Source: Actibacterium sp. (GTDB lineage: Bacteria; Pseudomonadota; Alphaproteobacteria; Rhodobacterales; Rhodobacteraceae). Taken from it: a DNA stretch of 64,000 nt. This document shows positions 8,708-17,134 of the stretch, piece by piece. The stretch lies in contig JADQCB010000004.1 in the NCBI GenBank assembly GCA_016278325.1, positions 1-64,000 of the forward strand. The letters are read 5' to 3'. The stretch's first letter is position 1, and each line of letters starts with the position of its first letter. The notes beneath the pieces were generated by a model that saw only the letters and a program-made list of their open reading frames with translations, did no database searches and had not been told where the DNA came from. The position numbers and the translations under genes were made by a program.

Positions 8708-9609
8708 CATGGATGCGCGACCCGACCTGGCGCCTCCCGCGACATCTCCCGCGTCAGCCAGAAGCCGGAGCCGAGCAGCAGCGCGCCGCCCAGGATCATC
8801 CCGCGCCCCGGAACCTCGCCGAAGATCAGGTAGCCGAGCGTCGAGGCCACCACCGGCGAGACGATGATGTCGACCAGCGAATAGACGTCGGCATTGAGCG
8901 TCTTCAGCACGATAGAGATACCGAAATACGCGAAACCGGTCGACACGATGCCAAGCGCTGCCGCCCATAGCAGCACGGGCAGTTCCACAGCGAGAGCGGA
9001 ATAGGCAATCATCGCCCCCACCGCGCCGGGACCGACGAGGACGGGCATCGGCGAGAGGAGCAGGGCCGCCGCCAGCATCGACCAGGCGATGTCGTTGCCG
9101 GTCTCGGTCTTTCGCTCGTGGCGCATGTAGGTGACCATGGCGGCATAGATCGCGCCATCGCCCAGCGCCACGAGGTTGCCGAACATGTGCCCGCCCTCGA
9201 GCGGTTTCGCAAGGACGATCCCGGCAAGCGCCACCGCGAAGATCAGGATGTGGCTCTTGCGTGCCTTCTCACCGAGGAAGAGGGCCGAGAAGATGAAGGT
9301 GAAGAAAGGCGCGACGCTCCAGAAGATCACGGCGTTGGCGATCGGCACCAGCGTCATGGCGAAGTTGAAGACGCTGATCTGAATAGCGATCAGCGCGCCG
9401 ATGATCACGGGGTCCGTCAGGTTCCCGCGCGGGAAGCGCAACGGCCGCCCGGTCGCCAGCGGCATGGCGACCATCAGGAAGGCGGCCGCGCAGGTCACCG
9501 CGTAGAAGTTCAGCGTCTGGATCGGGATGAGCCCGTCCGTCAGCTTCACGAAGACGCCGATCGTCGCCTCGGAGAGTGTGATCAGCAAGAGCAGCAGCAC
9601 GGTCCGCAC
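8692..9609 (-). CDS. EamA/DMT-family membrane transporter
   Basis: A 305-residue protein of about ten hydrophobic helices in two EamA repeats. The first starts at the N-terminus (LLLLLITLSEATIGVFVK) and ends around LALAGIVLAKPLE. The second contains LGIVSTGFAYFGISIVLKTLNADVYSLVDIIVSPVVASTLGYLIFGE, a typical repeat end. DMT permeases export or import small metabolites; the substrate here is unknown. The GTG start is three bases after the CDF stop, so it is the third gene of the copA-CDF-EamA operon, a hint of a metal-linked role that the family itself does not predict. Confidence 0.88.
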   Translation of the reverse strand: MRTVLLLLLITLSEATIGVFVKLTDGLIPIQTLNFYAVTCAAAFLMVAMPLATGRPLRFPRGNLTDPVIIGALIAIQISVFNFAMTLVPIANAVIFWSVAPFFTFIFSALFLGEKARKSHILIFAVALAGIVLAKPLEGGHMFGNLVALGDGAIYAAMVTYMRHERKTETGNDIAWSMLAAALLLSPMPVLVGPGAVGAMIAYSALAVELPVLLWAAALGIVSTGFAYFGISIVLKTLNADVYSLVDIIVSPVVASTLGYLIFGEVPGRGMILGGALLLGSGFWLTREMSREAPGRVAHPCQCAA

Positions 9610-9612
9610 GGG

Positions 9613-10533
9613 TCAAGCCTTGCCGTCGCCCGGCTGCGTCACGTCGATCACCTCGGCGCCGCTCTCGTCGAGGCAGCGATCCTCGACCTGCAATGTCACG
9701 AAGAAGAACCCGAACTGCTCGCGCAGCATCTTGTGAGCGCGTTTGAGCACATCCTGCGGGTCATGGCCGTCGCGCGCCCGCAGATGCGATGAAAAGACGT
9801 ATTTGCCGCTGGTCAGCGCCCATGCGTGGATGTGATGGGCATCCGCCACGCCGTCGAGATCCTCCAGCGCGCGCGTGACGTCGCCGAGGTTCACGTCGTC
9901 CGGCGTACCTTCCATCAGAAGATGCATCGAATCGCGCAGGATGCCCCAGCTCGCCCAGACCAGCACGAAGCCGAAGGCCATGCCCAGGATCGGGTCGATC
10001 AGCAGGAATCCGGTGAACCGGATGACCAGCGCCGTGACGATGATCAGCAGGCTGCCCACGAAGGTCTGGATGATGTGCCACAGCGCCCCCTTGACGTTCA
10101 GGTCGCTCTGGCTCTGTTTCCAGATGAGACCGAGCGATATGAATTCGGTCACCAGCCCGCCGGCGGCGGCCAGCAACATCGGCCCCGTGGGCAGGTCGAT
10201 CGGCTGGGTCATCCGCATCGCGGCCATCACGATGACGACGATCGCCATGCCCAGCAGGAAGCCGCCATTGACCAGCGCCCCGATGATCTCGGCGCGGTAC
10301 CAGCCAAAGCTGCGGTCTTCGTCGGCGGGACGCCGGGCCAGCCGCGCGGCGAGGATGGCCACCAGAACGCCGCCCACGGCCGAAAAGGTGTGCAGCGCAT
10401 CCGATATGACCGCGATGGACCCGGTCCAGAGCCCGATCCCCATTTCGGCGATGAAATAGATCCCCGTCAGCCAGGCCGAGATCGCCATTCCTCGCCCGCT
10501 CGACGGCATGTGACCGTGATGTCCGCTTGCCAC
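9613..10533 (-). CDS. Cation diffusion facilitator (CDF) family metal transporter
   Basis: A 306-residue inner-membrane divalent-metal/proton antiporter. The N-terminus is His-rich (ASGHHGHM). Six TM helices carry SDALHTFSAVGG (TM2, with the metal-site Asp) and ALWHIIQTFVGS (TM5; family consensus HxxxD, here H with Gln at the Asp position). A cytoplasmic C-terminal domain follows (GVADAHHIHAWALTSG). GTG start, with AGGAGG about nine bases upstream. It follows copA by 13 bases. CDFs usually move Zn, Co, Cd, Fe or Ni, so the operon may give broader metal tolerance than copper alone. The altered TM5 residue may change selectivity. Confidence 0.9.
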   Translation of the reverse strand: MASGHHGHMPSSGRGMAISAWLTGIYFIAEMGIGLWTGSIAVISDALHTFSAVGGVLVAILAARLARRPADEDRSFGWYRAEIIGALVNGGFLLGMAIVVIVMAAMRMTQPIDLPTGPMLLAAAGGLVTEFISLGLIWKQSQSDLNVKGALWHIIQTFVGSLLIIVTALVIRFTGFLLIDPILGMAFGFVLVWASWGILRDSMHLLMEGTPDDVNLGDVTRALEDLDGVADAHHIHAWALTSGKYVFSSHLRARDGHDPQDVLKRAHKMLREQFGFFFVTLQVEDRCLDESGAEVIDVTQPGDGKA

Positions 10534-10546
10534 TGGACAGCCTCCT

Positions 10547-12880
10547 TTACAGTTTCACCCGCCTGAGGCGCAATGCGTTGGAAATGACGGAGACGGACGA
10601 CAGGCTCATCGCGGCGGCGGCGATCATCGGCGAGAGCAGAAGGCCGGTGACGGGATAGAGCACCCCCGCGGCGATGGGGATGCCGGCCGCATTATAGGCG
10701 AATGCGAAGAACAGGTTCTGCTTGATGTTCCTGAGCGTCGCCTTGGCCAGTTTGCGCGCCCGCACAAGCCCCACGAGGTCCCCGCGCATCAGGGTTATGC
10801 CGGCGCTTTCCACCGCCACATCGGCCCCGGTGCTCATGGCGATGCCGACATCGGCCGCGGCCAGCGCCGGCGCATCGTTCACGCCGTCGCCGGCCATCGC
10901 AACCAGGGCGCCCTTCGCGCGCAGTTCCTCGACCAGTTTCTGCTTGTCCTCGGGCAGAACGCCCGCGCGCACCTCGTCGATGCCCAGCTTCGCCGCAACG
11001 GCCTCGGCCGTGCGGCGGTTGTCGCCGGTCGCCATGATGATGGTCAGGCCCAGGGCGTGCAGCTCGCGGATCGCGGCCTCGGTGGTCTCCTTGACCGGGT
11101 CGGCGACGGCCACGATGCCGGCGATTTCCCCGTCGATCGCCACGAACATCGCCGTCTTGCCGTCCGAACGCAGGTCGTCGGCATGGGCGTCCGCCGCGGC
11201 GGTATCCAGCCCCAGCTCCGTCATCATCGCCACATTCCCGAGGGCGACGCGCCGGCCGGCGATGGTCCCGCGCACCCCTTTGCCGGTGACCGCCTCGAAA
11301 TCCGCGGCGGTTTCCAGTGTCAGGCCACGATCCTGCGCCGCGGTCACGATCGCTTCGGCGAGCGGATGCTCGGACCCGCGCTCAAGCGCGGCGGCAAGGC
11401 GCAGCACCTCGACCTCGTCGCCGCGGAGCGCGACGACATCGGTCAGGCGCGGCCTGCCTTCTGTCAGCGTTCCGGTCTTGTCCACGATCAGGGTATCGAC
11501 GCGCGCCATGCGCTCCAGCGCCTCGGCATCCTTGATCAGCACGCCGGCCTGCGCCCCGCGACCGGCGGCGGTGGTGATCGAGATCGGGGTGGCAAGCCCG
11601 AGCGCGCAGGGGCAGGCGATGATCAGCACCGATACGGCCGAGGCGATGGCGAAGGCCAGCGCCGGATCGGGCCCGACCGACAGCCAGACGAAGAACGCCA
11701 CGACGGCCACCAGAACCACCGTCGGCACGAAGATCGCCGCGACCCGGTCGGCCAGCCCCTGGATCGGCGCGCGCGACATGCGCGCGCCCGCCACCATGTC
11801 GACGATCTGCGCCAGCACCGTGTCGGCGCCCACCTGCGTGGCCCGCATGGCCAGCGTGCCGTTCTTGTTGATCGTGCCGCCCGTCACGTGGTCGCCCTTG
11901 ACCTTCTCGATCGGCACCGGCTCACCGGTAATCATGCTCTCATCCACCGAGGAGCGGCCCTCGACCACCTCGCCATCCACCGGCACGCTTTCGCCGGGCC
12001 GCACGCGCAGCAGGTCGCCCTCTGCGATGTTCTCCAGCGGGGCGTCATATTCCGACCCGTCGGGCAGGATGCGGCGCGCGGTCTTCGGCGCGAGGTCGAG
12101 AAGCGCGCGGATCGCGTCGCCGGTGCGTTCGCGGGCGTGCAATTCCAGCACCTGACCGACGAAGACCAGCGCGATGATGACGACGGCGGCCTCGTAATAG
12201 GTGCCGACGCCGTCGCCCATCCGATACTGTGCGGGGAAAACCCCGGGGGCAAAGGTGGCCACCAGGGAATAGAGATAGGCCGCGCCCACGCCGAGCGAAA
12301 TCAGCGTCCACATGTTGGGCGAGGCGTTGCGGATCGAGTCGATGCCGCGACGGAAGAACGGCCGCGCGGCCCACAGGATGATCGGGGTCGCCAGAACGAA
12401 TTCGACGTAGACCGAAACCTGATGGCCGAGCCAGCCGCGCAGGTCGAGCCCGACGAGCTCTCCCATCGTGATGATGACCAGCGGCACGGCCGCCGCGGCA
12501 CTGATCCACATCCGGCGGGTGAAGTCCGTCAGTTCCTCGGACGGCTCATCCGATGGCACCATCGGCTCCAGCGCCATGCCGCAGATCGGGCAGGCGCCGG
12601 GTTTGTCACGCACGATCTCGGGGTGCATCGGACAGGTGTACTGCGCGCCGGGCTGGGCGCGCTGTCCGACCTTCGCGGCGTTGCCGGAGGCATAGAAATA
12701 TGGGTCGGCGTCGAATTTCTCCTGGCAGCCGTCCGAGCAGAAATGAAAGGTCTCGCCTCCGTATTCGCGGGTCCGGACGCCCTGCTTGATTTCCACCTTC
12801 ATGCCGCAAACCGGATCGGTCACAGTCTCGGCACCCGGCGCGATGTCCGGGGCGTGGTGATGGGCGGAATTGCTTGCCAT
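10547..12880 (-). CDS. copA: Cu(I)-exporting P1B-type ATPase with N-terminal YHS domain
   Basis: A 777-residue ATPase pumping Cu(I) out of the cytoplasm. The N-terminus has a YHS domain ([10 protein letters not shown] to [12 protein letters not shown]) and a [20 protein letters not shown] metal-binding motif, in place of the more common HMA domains. Later come TGEP, the TM6 CPC ([11 protein letters not shown]), DKTGTLTEG with the phosphorylated Asp, and [10 protein letters not shown]. Late TM signatures YN and MSLSS are those of the Cu(I) group. An open frame extends to 12904, but ATG 12880 has AAAGGA eight bases upstream. First gene of the copA-CDF-EamA operon, behind a MerR-type promoter. 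Confidence 0.93.
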   Translation of the reverse strand: MASNSAHHHAPDIAPGAETVTDPVCGMKVEIKQGVRTREYGGETFHFCSDGCQEKFDADPYFYASGNAAKVGQRAQPGAQYTCPMHPEIVRDKPGACPICGMALEPMVPSDEPSEELTDFTRRMWISAAAAVPLVIITMGELVGLDLRGWLGHQVSVYVEFVLATPIILWAARPFFRRGIDSIRNASPNMWTLISLGVGAAYLYSLVATFAPGVFPAQYRMGDGVGTYYEAAVVIIALVFVGQVLELHARERTGDAIRALLDLAPKTARRILPDGSEYDAPLENIAEGDLLRVRPGESVPVDGEVVEGRSSVDESMITGEPVPIEKVKGDHVTGGTINKNGTLAMRATQVGADTVLAQIVDMVAGARMSRAPIQGLADRVAAIFVPTVVLVAVVAFFVWLSVGPDPALAFAIASAVSVLIIACPCALGLATPISITTAAGRGAQAGVLIKDAEALERMARVDTLIVDKTGTLTEGRPRLTDVVALRGDEVEVLRLAAALERGSEHPLAEAIVTAAQDRGLTLETAADFEAVTGKGVRGTIAGRRVALGNVAMMTELGLDTAAADAHADDLRSDGKTAMFVAIDGEIAGIVAVADPVKETTEAAIRELHALGLTIIMATGDNRRTAEAVAAKLGIDEVRAGVLPEDKQKLVEELRAKGALVAMAGDGVNDAPALAAADVGIAMSTGADVAVESAGITLMRGDLVGLVRARKLAKATLRNIKQNLFFAFAYNAAGIPIAAGVLYPVTGLLLSPMIAAAAMSLSSVSVISNALRLRRVKL

Positions 12881-12901
12881 GATCGAATTCCTTTCATCGT
12901 G

Positions 12902-12932
12902 CATATAGGGATTCCCGTTGCTGGAAGGTCAA
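12902..12932 (-). promoter_or_regulatory. CueR/HmrR-type promoter of copA
   Basis: On the minus strand, TTGACC (12932-12927) is the -35. A 19-base spacer containing ACCTTCC and GGAA half-sites follows, then TATATG (12907-12902) as -10. The over-long 19-base spacer with an imperfect ACCTTCC-N7-GGAA dyad is the hallmark of MerR-family copper activators such as CueR and HmrR. Transcription would start about 15 bases before the copA ATG at 12880. No MerR-type gene lies in the window. Confidence 0.65.
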
Positions 12933-13016
12933 GGGGGAGATCGGTGTTCCCCGGCCTTGCCCACATGGGCGCCACGGCACCGCAGAATGACAGGGCATTA
13001 TGCTGCTGGCCGGACC

Positions 13017-13706
13017 TCACGGTCCGTTCCCGTCCATCGTGTCGTCCTGCTTTGCACCCCGCTGTCGCTTGAGCGCGAGAAGAAGCAGCGGCACGCCCGT
13101 CGCAAGCCCGAGACCGATGGCGATCCACTCGCCTGCTCCGAAATCTCCATCCATCGCCGCGCTTCCGAAATGGGCGAGAATGAAGCTCGCCGGCAGGATT
13201 CCGGCGAGCGTGGCCAGAGCGAAACGCCAGGCATGCAATCCGCTCAGACCCGCAGCATAGCTCATCGCGTCGAAAGACACGAACGGCAACAGGCGACTGG
13301 CGAAAACGGTCAGGGTCAGCGCATTCTGCGACCCGAGCAGCCCGTGGTCGGCACGCTTACCGAGAAGTCGCAGAATCGGCCCGCGTCCAACTGCCCGGGA
13401 CATGGCGAAGGCGATCAGCGCCCCGAGTTCCGATCCGACGGCAACATAAACTGTGCCGGCGAAATGACCATATGCGGCACCGGCCGCCAGCGCGACGGGG
13501 GCGCTCGGGATGGGGCTGGCCACCACGGCCAGCGTCATGAGACCGACAATGGCAGCCGGTCCCCACGCCCCGGCGTTCTCGACCCATAGCGTTACAGCCT
13601 GCCGGTCGATACCGGCAGGCCACCGGGTCGAGAGCCAGACCGCGATCGCGATCGCCATGGCTCCAAGGCCGACGGATACGAGCATTTTTCTTCCAGGCGG
13701 TCGCAT
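13017..13706 (-). CDS. TVP38/TMEM64 (VTT/DedA-like) family membrane protein
   Basis: About 229 residues with an N-terminal TM (VSVGLGAMAIAIAVWL), then the VTT core: VASPIPSAPVALAAGAAYG, GSELGALIAFAMSRAVGRG, and FASRLLPFVSFDAMSYAAGLSGL. The Ser-rich region after PIPS and the F-x-R-x-x-P motif are characteristic. Members are proposed lipid scramblases or transporters, and are found beside metal and redox genes. An in-frame GTG at 13715 and ATGs at 13706 and 13685 are possible starts; 13706 is chosen to keep the first TM. It lies upstream of copA on the same strand but with 84 bases and the copA promoter between, so it is probably a separate unit. Confidence 0.85.
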   Translation of the reverse strand: MRPPGRKMLVSVGLGAMAIAIAVWLSTRWPAGIDRQAVTLWVENAGAWGPAAIVGLMTLAVVASPIPSAPVALAAGAAYGHFAGTVYVAVGSELGALIAFAMSRAVGRGPILRLLGKRADHGLLGSQNALTLTVFASRLLPFVSFDAMSYAAGLSGLHAWRFALATLAGILPASFILAHFGSAAMDGDFGAGEWIAIGLGLATGVPLLLLALKRQRGAKQDDTMDGNGP

Positions 13707-13719
13707 GGCTGGCACCCGA

Positions 13720-13875
13720 TCAGCGGCAGCGCCGGATGTCGACCGGCGCGCCGCACCTTCCGGCAGGAAAGCATATCACGCAAGGGCCTGCGGCGGCGCA
13801 GAAACCGCAAAGAGCAGGTTCCGGCGTCGGCGGTGCGAACGCATCGGCATCCCGAACCCTGTCGGTCAGGCCGTG
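13720..13875 (-). other. Short Cys-rich open frame (51 codons), status uncertain
   Basis: This minus-strand frame has no ATG, GTG or TTG start. It encodes ALCGFCAAAGPC, VICFPAGRC and a final RRCR: six cysteines with two CxxC pairs, a composition that suggests metal binding. It overlaps the end of the 13866-14027 frame in another register, so the two may be one gene broken by a frameshift. It could equally be chance in GC-rich DNA. The 421 bases between the VTT and EF-hand genes hold nothing else I can identify. Confidence 0.2.
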
Positions 13876-14027
13876 TCAACGGCATCGACAAGCCTGTTTC
13901 GCACCATTGCCACCACCTTGGGGCGCTCGGCGTTGTCCTCCGCCGACATCGAGGCGGCGAGAGCGATGGCCTTCAGCGCTGCACGCCGGCGCAACCCGGA
14001 GTCGTCGATAGTGGTTCGCGGCTTCAC
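13866..14027 (-). CDS. Small hypothetical protein or gene remnant
   Basis: A GTG-initiated 53-codon frame reading KPRTTIDDSGLRRRAALKAI, then MSAEDNAERPKVVAMVRNRL and ending VDAVDTA. It looks protein-like (amphipathic, charged), but an in-frame stop sits directly before the GTG and no ribosome-binding site is visible, so it may be the 3' end of a decayed gene. I do not recognise the family. It lies between the Met-rich EF-hand gene and the VTT gene in the copper region. Confidence 0.25.
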   Translation of the reverse strand: MKPRTTIDDSGLRRRAALKAIALAASMSAEDNAERPKVVAMVRNRLVDAVDTA

Positions 14028-14127
14028 CTAGTCACGGGTTTGACACATCCGATCCGCTGATTTCGCCATCACCGCCCGGCCTCGATTGAACGAGACCGGG
14101 CTTGCGATCCTGGCCGGATTGCCGGGC

Positions 14128-14736
14128 TCACTTGTCGTCCATCATGTCCCGCTCACCGCGTGCCCCCATCGGGCCGGCACCGGGCATGTTCCCGCCGCCC
14201 TGCATCATGCGCTCGCGCAAGGCGTGCATCCTTTCCATCATGTCCGCCGGCTTGACGACCTCGCCTTCCGTCACCTGGCCATTGCCATCGTCATCGAGGA
14301 ACTGGAAGCGATCAACCATGGTCTCGCGAATGACTGCGCTGTGCAGGGTTTCGAATTCGTCCAGCGAAAGCGACCCGTTGCCATCGGCATCATATTCGGC
14401 GAGCATGTCCTTGAGGCCTTTGCGCGTCTCTTCCGGTGTCACGGTGCCATCGCCGTCCGCGTCGAGCGTCTGCATCATCGGCATGAGGCCACCGCCCATC
14501 ATGCCACCGGCGCCCCCCATGGATCCCATGCCGGGCATGACACCCTGCATCATGCCCATATCGCCGCCCATCATCCCGGAATGCATGCGCATCATCATCG
14601 GCATCATGTCGTGGTTGCCGAGGCCGGGCCCGCCCGCGCCGGGACCACCACGACCGTGCCCGCCATCGGCCGCAGCCGCGCCAGCAAGAGTCATCAGCGC
14701 AAGTGCCGCGCCTGAAACCGTTGTCCGCATATTCAT
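14128..14736 (-). CDS. Met-rich periplasmic EF-hand protein
   Basis: A 202-residue exported protein with a signal peptide MNMRTTVSGAALALMTLAGAAAA. Residues 44-88 are an extreme Met/Gly stretch with 19 Met in 45 residues (DMMPMMMRMHSGMMGGDMGMM and so on), as in Cu(I)-binding periplasmic proteins. Three EF-hand loops follow: DADGDGTVTPEE (92-103), DADGNGSLSLDE (116-127) and DDDGNGQVTEGE (148-159). ATG 14736 has GGAGG eight bases upstream, better than the in-frame ATG at 14751. It is divergent from the two-component operon and shares its operator-bearing intergenic region. Inferred role: copper buffering, possibly with Ca-dependent folding. Confidence 0.8.
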   Translation of the reverse strand: MNMRTTVSGAALALMTLAGAAAADGGHGRGGPGAGGPGLGNHDMMPMMMRMHSGMMGGDMGMMQGVMPGMGSMGGAGGMMGGGLMPMMQTLDADGDGTVTPEETRKGLKDMLAEYDADGNGSLSLDEFETLHSAVIRETMVDRFQFLDDDGNGQVTEGEVVKPADMMERMHALRERMMQGGGNMPGAGPMGARGERDMMDDK

Positions 14737-14816
14737 GTCTCGATCCTCCATAATATCGATCGTAACCCCGACATAAGTGTTAAAATCGAAACCGGAATGC
14801 GCGTCATTCCCTGTTT

Positions 14817-14861
14817 TGTATCCATGTGTCGCAGAATGCGTTTCCGATACAATTGGTTACA
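14817..14861. promoter_or_regulatory. Paired direct-repeat operators between EF-hand gene and two-component operon
   Basis: On the plus strand GATACA (14846-14851) and GTTACA (14856-14861) repeat with a 10-base period, 46 bases before the regulator ATG. On the minus strand GCGACA and GATACA (14832-14817) have the same 10-base period, facing the EF-hand gene. The same pattern recurs exactly at 17449-17464. Tandem hexamers one helical turn apart are how OmpR-family regulators bind, so I infer autoregulation by the adjacent response regulator. Confidence 0.5.
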
Positions 14862-14906
14862 TTCCAGGCGCTGACCGTTTGTCTCGGCGGCATGTAAGGA
14901 GGGGGC

Positions 14907-15629
14907 ATGCGCGACGCTCCACATATTCTCGTTGTCGACGATCATCGCCAGATCCGGGAATCGGTCACCCGCTTTCTGGAACGCAACGGCATGCGGGCAA
15001 CAGCCGCGAAAGATGCGCAGGAAATGGATGCCAGGCTGGCAAATGGACATTTCGACCTGATGGTGCTCGACGTGATGATGCCGGGCGAGGATGGACTTTC
15101 CGTCTGCCGGAGGCTGTCGGCCGAGCGGCGCCTGCCGATCATCATGCTGACCGCGCTGGGGCAGGAGGCGGACCGCATCGTCGGTCTCGAGATCGGTGCC
15201 GACGATTACCTGACCAAACCCTTCAACCCGCGCGAGCTGTTGGCCCGGATCAAGGCGGTGTTGCGGCGCGCACGGAGCGCAGAGACCGAGGCCGGTGCCC
15301 TGGCCGGCAAGAGGGTGCGCTTCAAGGGCTTTACGTTCGACACCGACGCCCATGAGATCGTGGATACCGCAGGCAACAGCATTTCGTTGACGACGGCGGA
15401 TTTCCGGTTGCTCACCGTCCTGCTGGAGCGGCCGCGCGCGGTGCTCAGCCGCGACCAGCTGCTCGACCTGACCGCGGGGCGGGCGGCCGGGCCGCTCGAC
15501 CGGACCATCGATAACCAGATCAGCCGACTGCGCCGCAAGATCGAACCCGATCCCCTGCGCCCTTCGATCATCGTAACCGTGCGCAACGGTGGATACAGCC
15601 TTGCCGCCGATGTCGAGGTCATCGAATGA
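14907..15629 (+). CDS. OmpR-family response regulator, probable copper response
   Basis: 240 residues: a receiver domain with acidic pocket DD at 11-12, the phosphorylated Asp55 in LMVLDVMMPG, the conserved Thr in IIMLTAL and Lys in DYLTKPF, then a winged-helix DNA-binding domain (LLTVLLERPRAVLSRDQLL, DNQISRLRRKIE, VRNGGYSLA). GGAGGGGGC precedes the ATG. It overlaps the sensor kinase by four bases (ATGA). The copper assignment comes from the neighbours, not from the domain itself; CusR and CopR are the closest functional analogues. Confidence 0.93.
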   Translation: MRDAPHILVVDDHRQIRESVTRFLERNGMRATAAKDAQEMDARLANGHFDLMVLDVMMPGEDGLSVCRRLSAERRLPIIMLTALGQEADRIVGLEIGADDYLTKPFNPRELLARIKAVLRRARSAETEAGALAGKRVRFKGFTFDTDAHEIVDTAGNSISLTTADFRLLTVLLERPRAVLSRDQLLDLTAGRAAGPLDRTIDNQISRLRRKIEPDPLRPSIIVTVRNGGYSLAADVEVIE

Positions 15630-17134
15630 CCCGGCCCCCGTTTTCGAGCCTTCGGGCGCAGATCATCCTGCTGATCCTCGGCTGCCTTCTGGTGGCGCAG
15701 GCGGTCAGCGTGTTCCTGTTTGCCGATGAGCGCGGGCTCGCGGTGCGCGCCGCGATCAGTGCCGAAGCGGCCGGGCGCGCGGCCAATATCGTGCGCCTTC
15801 TCGAAGAGACGCCACCCGCTCAGCACCCGGCGATCCTGCGCGCGGCGACCTCGCCGCTGGTGCGTTTCGATGTTGCGCCCGAGCCGTCGGTGATCACGCC
15901 CGACCACCATCACGGCAACGCAGTCATTTCGCGCATGCGGGCCCTGCTGGGCGAAACCCCGGGCCGCGAGATCCGGGTGAACCTGCGCCAGGCCGAAATG
16001 CACAGGATGCGGATGCCGGAAGACATGGGCGACATGGCGGACATGCACCGGCGGATGATGCAGGCGCGTCTGACTCCGGTGGAATTGACGCTTTCGGTCG
16101 CGCTCTCCGGCGGGCAATGGCTCAATGTCGCCACCCGCTTCGAGCGCCCGCCGCTGCAATGGCCCTTTGCTTCCATCCTCTCTTTCGGGGTCACGGCGGG
16201 GCTGTTGCTGATCGCCGCGCTCTGGTTCGTGATTGCGCGGCTCACGGGGCCCTTGCGCCGGCTTTCGGGCGCCGCCGAAAGGCTGGGACGCGGCGAGGAT
16301 ACGGGCGCTCTGGCGCTTGCAGGACCGGCGGAAGTGCAAAGCCTGACCGCCGCGTTCAACCGGATGCAGGACCGGCTCACCCGTTTCGTGGCAGACCGGA
16401 CGCGGCTGCTGGCCGCGGTCGGTCACGATTTGCGCTCGCCGCTGACGGCTCTGAGGGTTCGTGCCGAACTGGTCGATGATACCGAGACACGCGAGAGCCT
16501 GATCGAGTCGATCGAGGAGATGCAGACGATGGCTGAAGCCACGCTCAGCTTCGCCGAGGGTCTGAGCGGGTCGGAACCCTCTCGGACCATCGAGATCGCC
16601 GACTGGATGGACGCGCTCGCAAGCGACATGGTCGAGGGTTTCGAGATTGCCGGGGGACCGCGGCTGTGTGTGCATGTCCGTCCGGTTTTGCTGCGCCGTG
16701 CCCTGCGCAACGTGATCGAGAATGCGATCCGCTATGGCGCGGACGCGCGGGTCGCCTGGCGGCGGGCGGGTGACGACCTGGTGATAGAGGTGACCGACAA
16801 CGGGCCCGGCATCCCGGCCGACGCGCTGGAAAGGGTCTTCGACCCGTTTTTCCGGCTTGAAGAATCGCGCTCGCTGGAAACCGGGGGGCATGGCCTGGGC
16901 CTGTCGATTGCCCGCTCGATCCTGCGCGCGCATGGCGGTGACATCCGCCTGGAGAACCGCCCGGAAGGCGGAACGAAAGCCATCATGACGCTTCCGATAT
17001 CGGACGACATGGGGCCCACTGAGCAAGCAGAGGAAAGGAAAGGAAATGAAACAGACATGGCTCGCACTGACGGGTCTGGCGATGCCGACGCTGGCCGCCG
17101 CGGATCCGGGAGAAAACTGGCAAGGAGGGTATGA
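15626..17134 (+). CDS. Sensor histidine kinase with Met/His-rich periplasmic loop
   Basis: 502 residues: TM1 about 11-32, a periplasmic domain about 33-181, TM2 about 182-203, HAMP, HisKA with His267 (VGHDLRSPLTALR), then N box (RNVIENAIRYGADA), G1 (DNGPGIPADALE) and G2 (GHGLGLSIA). The periplasmic domain has HHH at 94-96 and a run with eight Met and two His at 125-145 (MHRMRMPEDMGDMADMHRRM), suggesting direct Cu(I) sensing. The last 35 or so codons, after the catalytic domain, overlap the next gene by 89 bases and look like nonfunctional extension. Confidence 0.92.
   Translation: MTRPPFSSLRAQIILLILGCLLVAQAVSVFLFADERGLAVRAAISAEAAGRAANIVRLLEETPPAQHPAILRAATSPLVRFDVAPEPSVITPDHHHGNAVISRMRALLGETPGREIRVNLRQAEMHRMRMPEDMGDMADMHRRMMQARLTPVELTLSVALSGGQWLNVATRFERPPLQWPFASILSFGVTAGLLLIAALWFVIARLTGPLRRLSGAAERLGRGEDTGALALAGPAEVQSLTAAFNRMQDRLTRFVADRTRLLAAVGHDLRSPLTALRVRAELVDDTETRESLIESIEEMQTMAEATLSFAEGLSGSEPSRTIEIADWMDALASDMVEGFEIAGGPRLCVHVRPVLLRRALRNVIENAIRYGADARVAWRRAGDDLVIEVTDNGPGIPADALERVFDPFFRLEESRSLETGGHGLGLSIARSILRAHGGDIRLENRPEGGTKAIMTLPISDDMGPTEQAEERKGNETDMARTDGSGDADAGRRGSGRKLARRV

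Noticed and set aside
12918-13589. A plus-strand 223-codon frame over the VTT gene and copA promoter
   Set aside because: Low-complexity composition, no RBS, and it opposes a recognisable membrane protein.
15206-17026. A 606-codon minus-strand frame antisense to the two-component system
   Set aside because: The plus strand has all kinase and regulator motifs; this one has none.
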